A DNA stretch of 64,000 nt from Muribaculaceae bacterium Isolate-110 (HZI) (GCA_003762875.1 RIBL01000011.1:42294-106293); one strand, 5' to 3'; counted from the stretch's first letter, positions 35,247 to 44,900 are shown. The notes: a model not told the origin generated them from the sequence alone. Made by a program: numbers and translations.

Positions 35247-35657
35247 TTACAGCAATGATGCACGCTCGGTGATTTCGGCATCGGTCATGGTGTAACCCTC
35301 AAGACTGCCCTCATTGGCCTGGATACATATATATGTAAGAGGCTCCTGCGAAGTGCAGCAAAGATTGCGGTCGCACCCCGTGGCAACACGTATCACGGAA
35401 CCTTCAGCGATGTCAAACACCGCATCGTCCACCTGAAAGCGTCCCTCGCCCGAAAGGATTATATAATTCTCCTCGTTTGCCTTATGACTGTGAAAGAACG
35501 GCACCGCAGCCCCGGTCGGAAGCGAGCCAAACGAAATTTCGCACGATGTGGCACCCGATGCATCCTTTACAAACTGCTTGCCTTCAAAACCCTTCAATTT
35601 ACCTGCCGACACGTGGCTATACTTCGCCCCGCTGTCAAGAATCTTTACTTCGCTCAT
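35247..35657 (-). CDS. Cupin-domain protein
   Basis: 136 residues, a single small cupin barrel. The metal-site motif FFHSHKANEENYIILSGEG supplies the usual His-x-His and Glu ligands, with a second motif near GSVIRVATGCDRNLC. Such proteins range from isomerases to sensors; no substrate can be assigned. It is divergent from an HxlR-type regulator with a 147-base shared control region, which suggests the regulator controls it. Confidence 0.8.
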   Translation of the reverse strand: MSEVKILDSGAKYSHVSAGKLKGFEGKQFVKDASGATSCEISFGSLPTGAAVPFFHSHKANEENYIILSGEGRFQVDDAVFDIAEGSVIRVATGCDRNLCCTSQEPLTYICIQANEGSLEGYTMTDAEITERASLL

Positions 35658-35724
35658 GATTACTTGTGTATTTTAAGAATGATTATTAACTTTGCTATCG
35701 AAAGCCGCTTTCATTTCGATAGTG

Positions 35725-35755
35725 CAAAGTTAGCGGTTAAATCTTTATAATGCAA
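35725..35755 (-). promoter_or_regulatory. Promoter for the cupin gene
   Basis: Minus-strand TTG (35753-35755) and TAACTTTG (35725-35732) are 20 bases apart. The start at 35657 is 67 bases downstream. A TATCGAAA/TTTCGATA inverted repeat lies just downstream, at about 35696-35721. Confidence 0.6.
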
Positions 35756-35758
35756 GAG

Positions 35759-35792
35759 GTTACCAAAACGTAACGCAGTTACCCTCAGGTAA
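35759..35792. promoter_or_regulatory. Two palindromic operator candidates for the HxlR regulator
   Basis: GTTAC-N6-GTAAC (35759-35774) and TTACC-CTCA-GGTAA (35779-35792) lie next to the cupin -33 box and just before the regulator start at 35805. Their spacing and symmetry fit a winged-helix dimer binding the divergent region. This is inference from symmetry. Confidence 0.5.
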
Positions 35793-35804
35793 GTAATTTT
35801 GAAT

Positions 35805-36173
35805 ATGAACGCATTACCCCTACAAGAAAATCTAAAAAAATACACACGTATCGACACCTGTCCCGTGCGCAACGTCCTCTCACGCTTCACCGGCAAATGG
35901 TCGATGCTCATACTGTGTGTGCTCTCCGAAAACCAAGCCACACGCTTCAACGCCATCGGCCGTGCCATCCCCGACATATCACCCAAAGTGCTCACCGAGA
36001 CCCTCAAAAATCTCGAAGCCTCGGGCCTCGTCTCGCGCCACATCCACGCCGAAATACCACCCAGAGTCGAATACTCCCTAACTCCCCTCGCCCACACCCT
36101 CATGCCCCATCTCACCGCCCTCATATCATGGGCCATGGAGCACTACACACCCCAAGAAGAAATTAAGGATTAG
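35805..36173 (+). CDS. HxlR-family winged-helix transcriptional regulator
   Basis: 122 residues from ATG 35805. It matches the HxlR pattern: a cysteine in the N-terminal segment (DTCPVRNVLSRFTGKWSMLIL), then RFNAIGRAIPDISPKVLTETLKNLEASGLVSRH, the recognition helix and wing. Cys-containing HxlR proteins often sense electrophiles or quinones. It is divergent from a cupin gene and probably autoregulated through the palindromes in the shared region. Confidence 0.92.
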   Translation: MNALPLQENLKKYTRIDTCPVRNVLSRFTGKWSMLILCVLSENQATRFNAIGRAIPDISPKVLTETLKNLEASGLVSRHIHAEIPPRVEYSLTPLAHTLMPHLTALISWAMEHYTPQEEIKD

Positions 36174-36235
36174 TTAATTTATATTAATTCAAGCATTTAG
36201 TCCATCATATAGTCACAAAATAGCCACAAAGTAAT

Positions 36236-36243
36236 TATCTTTG
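36236..36243 (+). promoter_or_regulatory. -7 promoter box for the MNT-HEPN pair
   Basis: TATCTTTG fits TAnnTTTG, 17 bases before ATG 36261, so the leader would be very short. Confidence 0.55.
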
Positions 36244-36260
36244 CAAAAAACAGACATGTG

Positions 36261-36575
36261 ATGATTAACGCCGAACTGTCAAAACTGTTGCCTATGATAA
36301 GGAAATATCTGGCCACTCAGCCTATACTTAGAGCCTGGATATTCGGGTCATGCTCACGTGGCGAGGAAACTCCGGCCAGCGATCTTGACATACTGGTGTC
36401 ATACGACTATGACCAGAAAATAAGTCTTCTGACTGTGGGACGTATTATCACTGACCTCGAAAAACTTGTAAACCGACAGGTTGACCTTGTGTCGGAGCAA
36501 GGCCTTATGGACTTTGCCCGACCCACGGCCATGCATGACAGAATACTTATATATGAGAGAGACAGTCAGAGATAA
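36261..36575 (+). CDS. mntA: MNT-type nucleotidyltransferase antitoxin
   Basis: 104 residues from ATG 36261. The minimal nucleotidyltransferase signature GSCSRGEETPASDLDILV has the catalytic Asp41 and Asp43, and a third Asp lies in NRQVDLV. In characterised MntA-HepT pairs this protein AMPylates a tyrosine of the HEPN toxin and so neutralises it. It overlaps the HEPN gene by 23 bases, the typical arrangement for this toxin-antitoxin type. Confidence 0.9.
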   Translation: MINAELSKLLPMIRKYLATQPILRAWIFGSCSRGEETPASDLDILVSYDYDQKISLLTVGRIITDLEKLVNRQVDLVSEQGLMDFARPTAMHDRILIYERDSQR

Positions 36576-36924
36576 GGAACGACTTGAACATATATTACAA
36601 GCCCTGCAACGCACCAAAACCTCACTTGACCGTTGGGGCAAAAATATGTTCATGCAGGATAAGACTTTTTTCTTCGGCCTTGTGAAAAATATCGAAATCA
36701 TTGGAGAGGCAACCTATAAACTCACTAAAGATTTTAAAGATACTCACACCGAGCTGCCATGGGCCTACATGGAAAAAATGCGACACATACTTGTACACGG
36801 ATATTATCTTATCGAAGAAAAATTTATATGGGAAACCATTGAAAGTGATTTGCCTGCAATATCTCCTATTATTGAAAAATATATCCGCGAACTAACTGAC
36901 GAGCCAAAAGACATCACCGATTAG
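36553..36924 (+). CDS. hepT: HEPN-domain RNase toxin (HepT-like)
   Basis: 123 residues from ATG 36553 inside the end of the MNT gene; a more upstream start would overlap far more. The Rx4HxY motif RHILVHGY (Arg77, His82, Tyr84) is intact: Arg and His form the RNase site of HEPN toxins, and the Tyr is the residue modified by the partner in characterised systems. The overall helical profile and length match HepT. With the MNT gene it forms a compact toxin-antitoxin operon, possibly for phage defence. Confidence 0.9.
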   Translation: MRETVRDKERLEHILQALQRTKTSLDRWGKNMFMQDKTFFFGLVKNIEIIGEATYKLTKDFKDTHTELPWAYMEKMRHILVHGYYLIEEKFIWETIESDLPAISPIIEKYIRELTDEPKDITD

Positions 36925-37007
36925 GGTTATGATCTTTAGCGGGCTTAAGGACACAGTTTTTAATAAATTTTTATCCACACATGTTTTATAGTCTCGCTGA
37001 AAAGTCG

Positions 37008-37015
37008 TAACTTTG
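37008..37015 (+). promoter_or_regulatory. -7 promoter box for metK leader
   Basis: TAACTTTG fits the consensus. A T-rich stretch 20 bases upstream could serve as -33. Transcription would start just before the riboswitch-like element and about 200 bases before metK. Confidence 0.6.
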
Positions 37016-37030
37016 CACCGTCCTTAGGGA

Positions 37031-37078
37031 AAAGAGGAAAAATTTGGCTGCTTGCAACCTCTACAAAAATGCTAAAAC
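37031..37078 (+). ncRNA. SAM-II-like riboswitch in the metK leader
   Basis: The segment has AGAGG (37033-37037) pairing with CCTCT (37058-37062), an AATTTGGC loop, the GCTTGCAA word, and AAAAATGCTAAAA downstream. TTGGC (37044-37048) can pair with GCTAA (37071-37075) to give an H-type pseudoknot. This combination matches the conserved words of the SAM-II aptamer, known from Alphaproteobacteria and Bacteroidota. Location between a promoter and the SAM synthetase gene supports the call. A covariance-model search would be decisive. Confidence 0.65.
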
Positions 37079-37222
37079 TGCACTTTATTTTTTAGAGATA
37101 ACATACATCTCGCGCTCCGTGGCCCGCTATGACCGGCCGGGAGACGGATGGGAAAAATGTTCGAAGCGGCCGCCCCCTCTGATTATACCCGAGGCACTGT
37201 TTCGAAATTTTTTTATACAGAT

Positions 37223-38548
37223 ATGAAAACATACCTTTTCACATCCGAGTCAGTCTCGGAGGGACACCCCGACAAGGTGGCCGACCAGATCAGCGACGCC
37301 GTGCTCGACGAATTTCTCGCGCGCGACCCCAAATCGAAAGTAGCCTGCGAGACCCTCGTAACCACCGGTCAGGTAGTGCTCGCCGGCGAGGTCAAGAGCA
37401 ACGCCTATGTCGACCTCATGGACGTGACACGCCGGGTCATCAAGAGCATCGGCTATGACCGCAGCGAGCTGAAATTTGACGGCGAGGCCTGCGGAGTGTT
37501 CTCCGCCCTCCACGAGCAGAGTGCCGACATCAACCGCGGTGTCGAGCGCGAGGAGGCCGAGGCTCAGGGTGCGGGCGACCAGGGCATGATGTTTGGCTAC
37601 GCATGCGACGAGACCCCCGACTATATGCCTCTCACCCTTGACCTCTCCCACCGTCTGCTGCGCGAGCTGGCCGACATACGCCGCGAGGCCAAACACATGA
37701 CTTGGGAGAAGCGCGGACGCATATTCACCTATCTGCGCCCCGACTCCAAGAGCCAGGTCACTGTAGAGTATGACGAAAACAACCGTCCTCTGCGCGTCGA
37801 CACAATAGTAATCTCCACACAGCACGACGAGTTTATCCGTCCCGCCGACAATAGCCCCGAAGCTCAGGCCGAGGCCGACCTCGCCATGCAGCAGCGCATC
37901 ACCAATGACGTGCGCGAGATACTCATCCCCCGCGTCAAGGCCCAGCTTCCCGCCGAGGTCGCAGCCCTCATCGGCGATGACGTGAAACTGCTCGTCAACC
38001 CGACCGGCAAATTCGTAATCGGCGGCCCGCACGGCGACACCGGTCTCACCGGCCGCAAAATCATCGTCGACACCTACGGAGGCCGGGGAGCCCACGGAGG
38101 CGGTGCCTTCTCAGGCAAAGACCCCAGCAAGGTTGACCGTTCGGCAGCATATGCTGCTCGCCATATAGCCAAAAACCTCGTGGCAGCCGGAGTGGCCCGC
38201 GAAGTGCTCGTGCAGGTGGCCTATGCCATCGGATGTGCCGCACCCGTGAGCCTCTGCATCAACACCTACGGCACCGCCCGTGTCGGCATGACCGACTCGG
38301 AGATAGCCGACATCGTAAAGGAGATGCCATGCTTCGACATGACCCCCTACGCCATCGAGAAGCGTTTCAACCTACGTCAGCCCATCTATCGCGAGACTGC
38401 AAGCTATGGCCACCTCGGCCGTCAGCCCCGCACCGTGACCAAGCATTTCCACTCGCGCTACGAGCCCGACTTTGAGAAAGAGGTCGAACTCTTCACCTGG
38501 GAAAAACTCGATGCGGTCGACAGTGTAAAGAAAGCTTTCGGACTCTGA
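37223..38548 (+). CDS. metK: S-adenosylmethionine synthetase
   Basis: 441 residues from ATG 37223; an upstream in-frame ATG at 37148 lies in the leader and adds non-conserved residues. It makes S-adenosylmethionine from methionine and [17 protein letters not shown] is near the N-terminus, and [12 protein letters not shown] and [16 protein letters not shown] are the two PROSITE signatures. It is longer than the E. coli enzyme, as is usual in Bacteroidales. Expression is probably controlled by the SAM-II-like leader. The stop overlaps the next start by one base. Confidence 0.97.
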   Translation: MKTYLFTSESVSEGHPDKVADQISDAVLDEFLARDPKSKVACETLVTTGQVVLAGEVKSNAYVDLMDVTRRVIKSIGYDRSELKFDGEACGVFSALHEQSADINRGVEREEAEAQGAGDQGMMFGYACDETPDYMPLTLDLSHRLLRELADIRREAKHMTWEKRGRIFTYLRPDSKSQVTVEYDENNRPLRVDTIVISTQHDEFIRPADNSPEAQAEADLAMQQRITNDVREILIPRVKAQLPAEVAALIGDDVKLLVNPTGKFVIGGPHGDTGLTGRKIIVDTYGGRGAHGGGAFSGKDPSKVDRSAAYAARHIAKNLVAAGVAREVLVQVAYAIGCAAPVSLCINTYGTARVGMTDSEIADIVKEMPCFDMTPYAIEKRFNLRQPIYRETASYGHLGRQPRTVTKHFHSRYEPDFEKEVELFTWEKLDAVDSVKKAFGL

Positions 38549-39141
38549 TGCAGCTCTTCGACACACTCAGATCGCTGCTTGAGTCAGACCGGTCCATACG
38601 CCGGTTTGACCGCTCGCGTCCCGTCACCGACACCACTCTGCGCAGCCTTGTCGACCTCACGCGCTATTGCGCGTCGGGCCGCAATCTCCAGCCGCTGCGC
38701 TATCGCTTGGTGACCGACGAGGCCGAGTGCGACACACTGTTTCAGGCTCTCGCGTGGGCCGGATATTACAAAGACTGGGACGGCCCGTCGCCCGACCAGC
38801 GTCCGACGGCCTATCTAATACAATGTCTCGACACGGAGCTTACGTCCGACTGTCTCTGCGACGACGGCCTGCAACTCCAGGCCATAACGCTCGGAGCCGC
38901 AGCCCTCGGCATAGGCGCGTGCATCATCAAGTCGTTCAACCGACGGATAGTGACCGAGACATTACGTGTCCCCTCCCACCTCAATCCGCTCTATGTAGTG
39001 GCCCTCGGCTATCCGGCCGAGACCGCCCGCATCGTTCCCCTGCCGGCCGACGGCGACATACGCTACTTCCGCTCGCCCGAGTCGGAACAATGCGTGCCCA
39101 AACGTCCGCTCGACAGCCTGATAATCACCCCGGAACAATAA
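38548..39141 (+). CDS. Nitroreductase-family flavoprotein
   Basis: 197 residues. The N-terminal SIRRFDRSRPV and ASGRNLQPLRY motifs are the FMN-binding signature of the nitroreductase fold, and ALGIGACIIKSFNR is the conserved central helix region. Such enzymes reduce nitro compounds, quinones or flavins; the real substrate is not predictable. Its ATG overlaps the metK stop by one base, so it is translated from the same mRNA and would share the riboswitch. Confidence 0.88.
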   Translation: MQLFDTLRSLLESDRSIRRFDRSRPVTDTTLRSLVDLTRYCASGRNLQPLRYRLVTDEAECDTLFQALAWAGYYKDWDGPSPDQRPTAYLIQCLDTELTSDCLCDDGLQLQAITLGAAALGIGACIIKSFNRRIVTETLRVPSHLNPLYVVALGYPAETARIVPLPADGDIRYFRSPESEQCVPKRPLDSLIITPEQ

Positions 39142-39178
39142 TTCTCATCTCATAACAGCGATATATTTGCCGAAAAAT

Positions 39179-39538
39179 ATGACTATGGAAGAGTATAGAA
39201 ACGCAGTCCCCGACTGGGCTATGGACATGAATTGTGCCGTCACAGTGTGTGACGCCGAGTGTAACATTCTTTATATGAACACACTCTCACGCAAAACCTT
39301 TGCCCGACACGGCGACCTCATCGGACACAACCTGCTCGACTATCACAACGAGCGGTCAATCGGCATCATACGCCGTCTCCTCGACACCGGCGGCCAGAAC
39401 TGCTACACCATCGAGAAAGCCGGCATACGCAAAATGATATATCAGACCGCCTGGCGCAAGCCCGACGGCACCGTCGGCGGACTAGTCGAAATCTCAATGC
39501 CTATCCCCGCCGACATGCCCCACTACGTGAGAGAATAG
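39179..39538 (+). CDS. Stand-alone PAS-domain protein
   Basis: 119 residues from ATG 39179 (a second ATG follows at 39185). The whole protein is one PAS fold: CAVTVCDAECNILYMN, then HNLLDYHNERS and a C-terminal sheet (YQTAWRKPDGTVGGLVEISMP). There is no output domain, so it may sense a small molecule or redox state and act through a partner, or simply bind a ligand. It follows the nitroreductase gene by 37 bases and probably shares its transcript. Confidence 0.8.
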   Translation: MTMEEYRNAVPDWAMDMNCAVTVCDAECNILYMNTLSRKTFARHGDLIGHNLLDYHNERSIGIIRRLLDTGGQNCYTIEKAGIRKMIYQTAWRKPDGTVGGLVEISMPIPADMPHYVRE

Positions 39539-39556
39539 ACAGGCGTCACACAAAGA

Positions 39557-39670
39557 GATACAAAAAGACATAAGTCTCAAAAGTAACAGAAGGCTTTTAA
39601 TATCTGAGCATATTGCTTTACAGACAATTAACACCTTCTGTTACTTTTGAGACTTATGTCCTTTTGTATC
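39557..39670. repeat. Long inverted repeat with 37-base arms
   Basis: Arms 39557-39593 and 39634-39670 pair at 36 of 37 positions around a 40-base loop. They begin GATACAAAAAGACATAAG and contain CTCAAAAG, the same words as the repeats at 23.6 and 58.2 kb. It ends the metK-nitroreductase-PAS transcript. Confidence 0.92.
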
Positions 39671-39730
39671 CCCCCATAATTATATACACACAACGCGACA
39701 TTATCGCACCTTTTGGCGCACTTCCGACAG

Positions 39731-39738
39731 TAACTTTG
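39731..39738 (+). promoter_or_regulatory. -7 promoter box for the small basic protein
   Basis: TAACTTTG, 28 bases before the start at 39767. A TTTG at 39712 is only 15 bases upstream, closer than usual. Confidence 0.5.
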
Positions 39739-39766
39739 CGGTATAAATTTTAACACCGCATTTGTC

Positions 39767-40243
39767 ATGAAAAAGTCAGCCAACCTCCGTCCCGTATCGC
39801 AGAAAGCCTATGCCCGATTTGTAGAGCGCATCAGCACAGTCATCACCGACAGCACCAAACGTAAAGCCATGCTTGCCGCTCTTGACAGCTATCTTGACGG
39901 CAACCGCGAGACATATGACCGCGGCCTTCCCCCCGACTGCGCCATGACATTCGCGATGTTGCGTTTTGAAATCGATCTTGCCATTTCCCGCTCCGCCAAA
40001 GCCCGCTCCCGTGCACGAAGAAAATCCACCACCCCCGAGCCCCGCAAGACTGCCGGAGTCACACCTCTCTCCACTGACAGCAAACATCCTAAAACAACTG
40101 CCAAAGCCAAAGTCACACCCCGCACACTGGCCACGCCGGCTGAAGATGATGAAACCATCGAAGACACCCCTCAGCTGCCACGTCGCATACGCCGGGCCGT
40201 CGACCGCAAAGCCCGCGCCAAAGCCCGCTGGCGCAAAATATAA
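39767..40243 (+). CDS. Small protein with Lys/Arg/Ala-rich tail, function unknown
   Basis: 158 residues. Residues 1-80 look folded and helical (FVERISTVITDSTKRKAML, then a short helix pair). From residue 78 the chain becomes low-complexity and very basic (KARSRARRKS, TTAKAKVTPRT) and ends RKARAKARWRKI. The tail recalls histone H1-like bacterial proteins and suggests nucleic-acid binding; that is inference. I do not recognise the N-terminal family. It has its own promoter box and a terminator hairpin. Confidence 0.7.
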   Translation: MKKSANLRPVSQKAYARFVERISTVITDSTKRKAMLAALDSYLDGNRETYDRGLPPDCAMTFAMLRFEIDLAISRSAKARSRARRKSTTPEPRKTAGVTPLSTDSKHPKTTAKAKVTPRTLATPAEDDETIEDTPQLPRRIRRAVDRKARAKARWRKI

Positions 40244-40284
40244 CCTCCCGCCCCAAGAATACCATCACCCCCCAACATAAAAAA

Positions 40285-40315
40285 CGGCTTCGCGACAAGA
40301 AGCATCGCGAAGCCG
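40285..40315. terminator. Bidirectional terminator hairpin
   Basis: Perfect 11-base arms, CGGCTTCGCGA (40285-40295) and its complement (40305-40315), lie between the small basic gene and the convergent susD gene. Confidence 0.85.
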
Positions 40316-40341
40316 GAATTAAAAGAATTTCAACGCCTTAT

Positions 40342-41904
40342 TCACAGCAGATTGTAGGGCTGGTAAGGCTCTGAGGAAGGAGATATGCCCCACTGCGGAT
40401 TGTAACGCAGTATGGCATTGTCGATATTAATCGAGTTGAACACCGTCGAATTGACAGGCGCGCGATATTCCTTATCGCCAATCTTATGCACTATGACCTC
40501 CTTACACCACGGTTTACCCGTGTCGTAGGCATAACGTTTAATGTCGACCGTGCGCACAAACGTTGATATATGCTGCTCACGACGACGCTCGGTCAGAATC
40601 TCGTTGAGCAGGTCGTCCCGGCTTAGCGACGCGCCGCCCGGCAGGTCAGTGTCATCACCTGTGTAACGATATTTGCGCAGAGTGTTGAGACTGATGAGAG
40701 CATCACCGAGATGCCCGGTGCGGGCTTCGGCCTCGGCCTTCTCAAGCAGAAGTATAGGATGGGTGATGCCTGTGGTGGTCGACATAAGGTCACTGCGCAT
40801 ATAGATTATCTGAATGCCGTCGTCATGAGTCACATCACCCTGCTTGATGGAGTAGCCTGTATCGGCAAGCGAGAATAGATCCCAACGCTTGTCAGTAGCG
40901 CGGTCAAAGATGGAGTTCCAGTCGTCTGACGGATAATAGCGGCTTGCCAAAGAGCCGGAGGGAGCAGTGCGATAGAACAGGTTCTCGCGGTTTTCCACCA
41001 GTTCAAAATCAAGGTCAGGCCCACGCAGCTCCATGTATACGCGCGGGTCGACTCCCGGCTCGGGAGAAATGTCGGACACCTGCTCGTAATAGAAATCGTT
41101 GAAATTGTAGATAAGTTTGTCCACCGATCCCTTCGATGCGAGAGCCAGACGCCAGGCCTCCTGAGTGTCGGCAAGCATCGACTCCCAGTTGCGGGTATAC
41201 ATATGATACTCGGCGCGCAGAGCATAGGCGGCGGCACGTGTCGCACGCGAGGCATTGGCCGAATACTCTGGAGCATAAGCACAGGCAAAGTCGAGGTCGG
41301 TTTTCACCTGATCAAACAATTGCTGAGTGGTGGCCAGAGGCCCGTTCTCCACAGTCGGGTCACCGCTTGTGCGCAGCGGTATACACGGAGTGTCGTTGGG
41401 ACCGGCCGGGTCATACATCGGACCATAGGTGAGCGCGCCGTAAAGATACACCCACGCACGTCCGGCCTTGGCCTGGGCCACCACGCCCATCGAATAATCG
41501 TCGGTGACACCAAGACTCTCGATGCCGTCGATTACGTTATTGAAATACGCTACCGCGCGATATATGCCATATGACCAGAAAAACGGCGTGGTGGTCGGCT
41601 GCACGAGTTTGTCATAGTACACATAGGCCGCAAGCATCTCGAGATTGGGATGCGACGGTGTGTACTGATAATGGGCATGATTGTATGACAGACACAAGTT
41701 GTCGCCGAGCATCGCATAGCAGCAGTTGCGGTTATTGTCCATCATGAAATAATCAAGCGTATTGGTGTTGTTGAGAAGATTCTCAAACTGTGACACCTCG
41801 GTCGGTATCATCTTGCCCACAGGCTTGACGTCGAGATAGTCATCACATGATGCCACCGTGGCTCCGAGAAGCACGAGGGGCAGCAGATATTTGGTTGATT
41901 TCAT
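40342..41904 (-). CDS. SusD/RagB-family nutrient-binding lipoprotein
   Basis: 520 residues. Lipobox cysteine at residue 20 (ATVASC) then DDYLDVKPVGK, the typical SusD N-terminus. TPR-like helices (AKAGRAWVYLYGALTYGP, RAAAYALRAEYHMYTRNW) and the C-terminal ERRREQHI motif match the family. It sits on the cell surface and closes over the SusC transporter when substrate is bound. It follows susC by 19 bases. No glycoside hydrolase or protease is adjacent, so the substrate is unknown. Confidence 0.93.
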   Translation of the reverse strand: MKSTKYLLPLVLLGATVASCDDYLDVKPVGKMIPTEVSQFENLLNNTNTLDYFMMDNNRNCCYAMLGDNLCLSYNHAHYQYTPSHPNLEMLAAYVYYDKLVQPTTTPFFWSYGIYRAVAYFNNVIDGIESLGVTDDYSMGVVAQAKAGRAWVYLYGALTYGPMYDPAGPNDTPCIPLRTSGDPTVENGPLATTQQLFDQVKTDLDFACAYAPEYSANASRATRAAAYALRAEYHMYTRNWESMLADTQEAWRLALASKGSVDKLIYNFNDFYYEQVSDISPEPGVDPRVYMELRGPDLDFELVENRENLFYRTAPSGSLASRYYPSDDWNSIFDRATDKRWDLFSLADTGYSIKQGDVTHDDGIQIIYMRSDLMSTTTGITHPILLLEKAEAEARTGHLGDALISLNTLRKYRYTGDDTDLPGGASLSRDDLLNEILTERRREQHISTFVRTVDIKRYAYDTGKPWCKEVIVHKIGDKEYRAPVNSTVFNSINIDNAILRYNPQWGISPSSEPYQPYNLL

Positions 41905-41923
41905 TATATTAGTCTTAATGAGG

Positions 41924-44900
41924 TTAAAAACTGAAACTTAGACCTACATAATACTCGGCCGAACGCGGCAGCACCGAATAACCGAGGTTGGTAGCCGCGC
42001 CTGTGCCGCCCGTATAGTCCATCTCCATTGTCTCTGGGTCGATGTCGACACCCTTGCCGGTGATGCAAAACAGGTTACGGCCCTGGAGATAGATGCGGGC
42101 CTCGCTCATGCCTATGCGCGAGAGAAGCGCGCGGTCAAATGTGTAGGAGAGCGTGAGATCGCGCAGTTTGGCATAGCTCGCGTCGCCGATGCATATATCG
42201 GTATAGGGAAAGTAGAAGAGGTCCATATTCCACGACTTGAGTGTGGGATATATAGTGTGGGCCTCATCGCCGGGTTTCTGCCAACGCTGTCCGACATAAC
42301 GGCTGTTGATATTGGAGCCCTGGAAGACGTCTTTGCGATACTTGTGGCCGAGCTTGGCAACGAGCATGAAGGAGAGGTCCCAGTTTTTATATGACAGATT
42401 GTTGGTAAACGACATCTCGGTCTTGGGTACACTCGTGCCGAGATATATCACATCGTCGAGGTCACAGTTGGTAGCCAGCTTGACAGTGCCGTCGGGTGCG
42501 TAGATCTGACACTGACCCTGGTTGTCGAGACCGGCATAACGGAAACCGAAGAGGCCGAACATCGGATAGCCGGCAGCATGTATCGGCGTGTTGTAAGCCC
42601 AGCTTGTCGGATATTGGCGGTTGACATTATATTCGCGCACCTTGTTTTTGTTAAGGCTCATGTTGAATATCATGTCCCAACTGAAATCGCGTGTACGTAC
42701 AGGTGTGCCATGGAGCGAAATTTCGATGCCGCGGTTGTCGATGGCACCAAGGTTTTTGGTCATGCGGTTGGTGCCGGTCGTCGGGTCGGTCGAGTCGGGA
42801 GCGAGAATGTCGGTCGACTTCTTGTAGTAATAATCAAGACTCACACCGAGACGGTTGTCAAACACATCAAAGTCCACACCGACATTGGTGGTCTTGGTCT
42901 TCTCCCAGCGCAGAGTGTTGTTGGGAAACGAGGCAATGCCGTTGGACACACCGCCGGTGGTCGGGTTGAAACTGCCGGCCGAGAGTATCAGATAGGGACC
43001 TTCGGAGAGCGAGATATTACCGTTCACACCATATGAGGCACGCAGATTGAGACGGTTGACCCAGGGGGCGTCAAAGAAATCCTCGTTGGCTATCTTCCAT
43101 GTAGCACCCACCGACCAGAGCGGCTTATGGCGATATTTGGGGTCGGTGCCGAAAAAGTTGGTAAGGTCTTCACGGATGCTGCCGCTCACGAGATAACGGT
43201 TGTTGTATTCATATGACCCGTTGAAATACCACGACACGAAACGGTTGTCACGCAGAGTATAGGCTCCGTAGTTAGGCGACACACCTGCGCCTCCGCCCAC
43301 CATGTCACTGTTGTAGGCTCCGCCCTTGAGGTCTTTGATATTGACGGGCGAGAACGAGCCGGCTGTCTGATTATAGCCGTAGCGTGTCTCATACTGGTTG
43401 TTGTCAAACGATATGCGGCGCACCTCGTTACCGGCAAGCGCGCTCACGCGGTGCAGACCGAAACTCTTGGAGTAGGACAACTGTGTACGCAATGTCCAGT
43501 CCTCGCGCGAATAACGGGTCTCGTCGATGGCATCACCGTCGGGTATGTAATGGTTGGTGGGATTGGCAAGCGAAGTCGAACTGTTGTAGGCATTGCGCAT
43601 CACATAGCTGTCGGCCCCGTAGATGGCCCGGTAAGTGGAGTTGGAACGGTTCCAGTTGCCGCCTACCTCGAGATTGAGGTTGTCGATGATATTCCAGCGT
43701 ATGAATCCATTGATGCGCGCGCCGAAGTTGACAGTCTTGTTATATGAGTCATAGGCATCCTGTATAGGATTGTAATACAAGTCCTTGGTCCCGGAAATGC
43801 CGGCATACATCTGTTCGGAAGCATACGATACAGGCGAGATGTTGGCGAGATTGCCGGCATCATCATAGAGCCGCGAGTAGGGACGTATGTACTGATTATA
43901 GTTGGTGTACATCTGCCATCCGGTGTTGGGCGCATGGTCACGCGAATAAGAGATGCTCGTGCCGATACCCACGGTCAGAAATCTGAAAGGCTTCCATTCG
44001 TTGTTAAGGTCGATGATCACTCGGTTGCTGTGAGTGTTGATAAACGAGCCTTTGGTGTTGGTATAATTTACAGCCAGATTGTAACGGTTGGTGGATGTGC
44101 CTCCGCTTATGCCCACATTATGAGTCTGAGTCAGCTCGGTGCGGAACATGTATTTCTTCATGTCGGCAAGAAAATCATTCTGACGCAGCGCGTTGATGCG
44201 GCTGTCAAACTCTGCTTCCGTAATCATTCCAGCCTTCTGAAAAGCTATCAGTTTGCTGACGTCGCTCATGGTGCCGCGACGCGCTATCGTAGTGCCGCCG
44301 GGATTCTGATTGTACAGTTCCAGCTCGGCATCGATATAGTCGCTCGCATTAGCCATATGCAGATAGTCGAGGTCGGGCTTGGGGAGCACTTTGAGTGTGC
44401 CGCGATAGCTCAGACGCATCTTGCCCTCCTGTCCCTGCTTGGTCGACACAATAATTACACCGTTGGCCGAACGTGAACCGTAGATTGAAGCAGCCACGGC
44501 ATCCTTAAGCACGGTTATATTGGCGATGTTGTCGGGATTGAGTTCGCTAAGTTTAAGTTCGGTGGGATAACCGTCCACCACCACGAGCGGGTCGGTCTCG
44601 GCATTGAGCGTGGCACGGCCGCGTATGCTCATAGAGCCGTCTTTATTGACCACCACACCCGCCATCTGACCCTCTATGCGGTCAGCCAGACTTGTAGCGA
44701 GCTTGGTCTCGAGCTTCTTGGCCGACAGAGTGCCGAAAGCACCTGTAGCCCTCTCTTTGCTCAGAGTGGTATAACCGGTCACGATAATCTCGTCCAGACG
44801 GGTCTCATCATCCACAAGACGTATCACCACAGGGCCGGTAATCCCTGATATGGCCATCTCGACCGGACGCATACCTATGTATGTGGCCTGTATCTTTTTG

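Noticed and set aside
37148..37222. 25-codon N-terminal extension of metK
   Set aside because: SAM synthetases begin close to the [12 protein letters not shown] motif; the extension falls in the untranslated leader.
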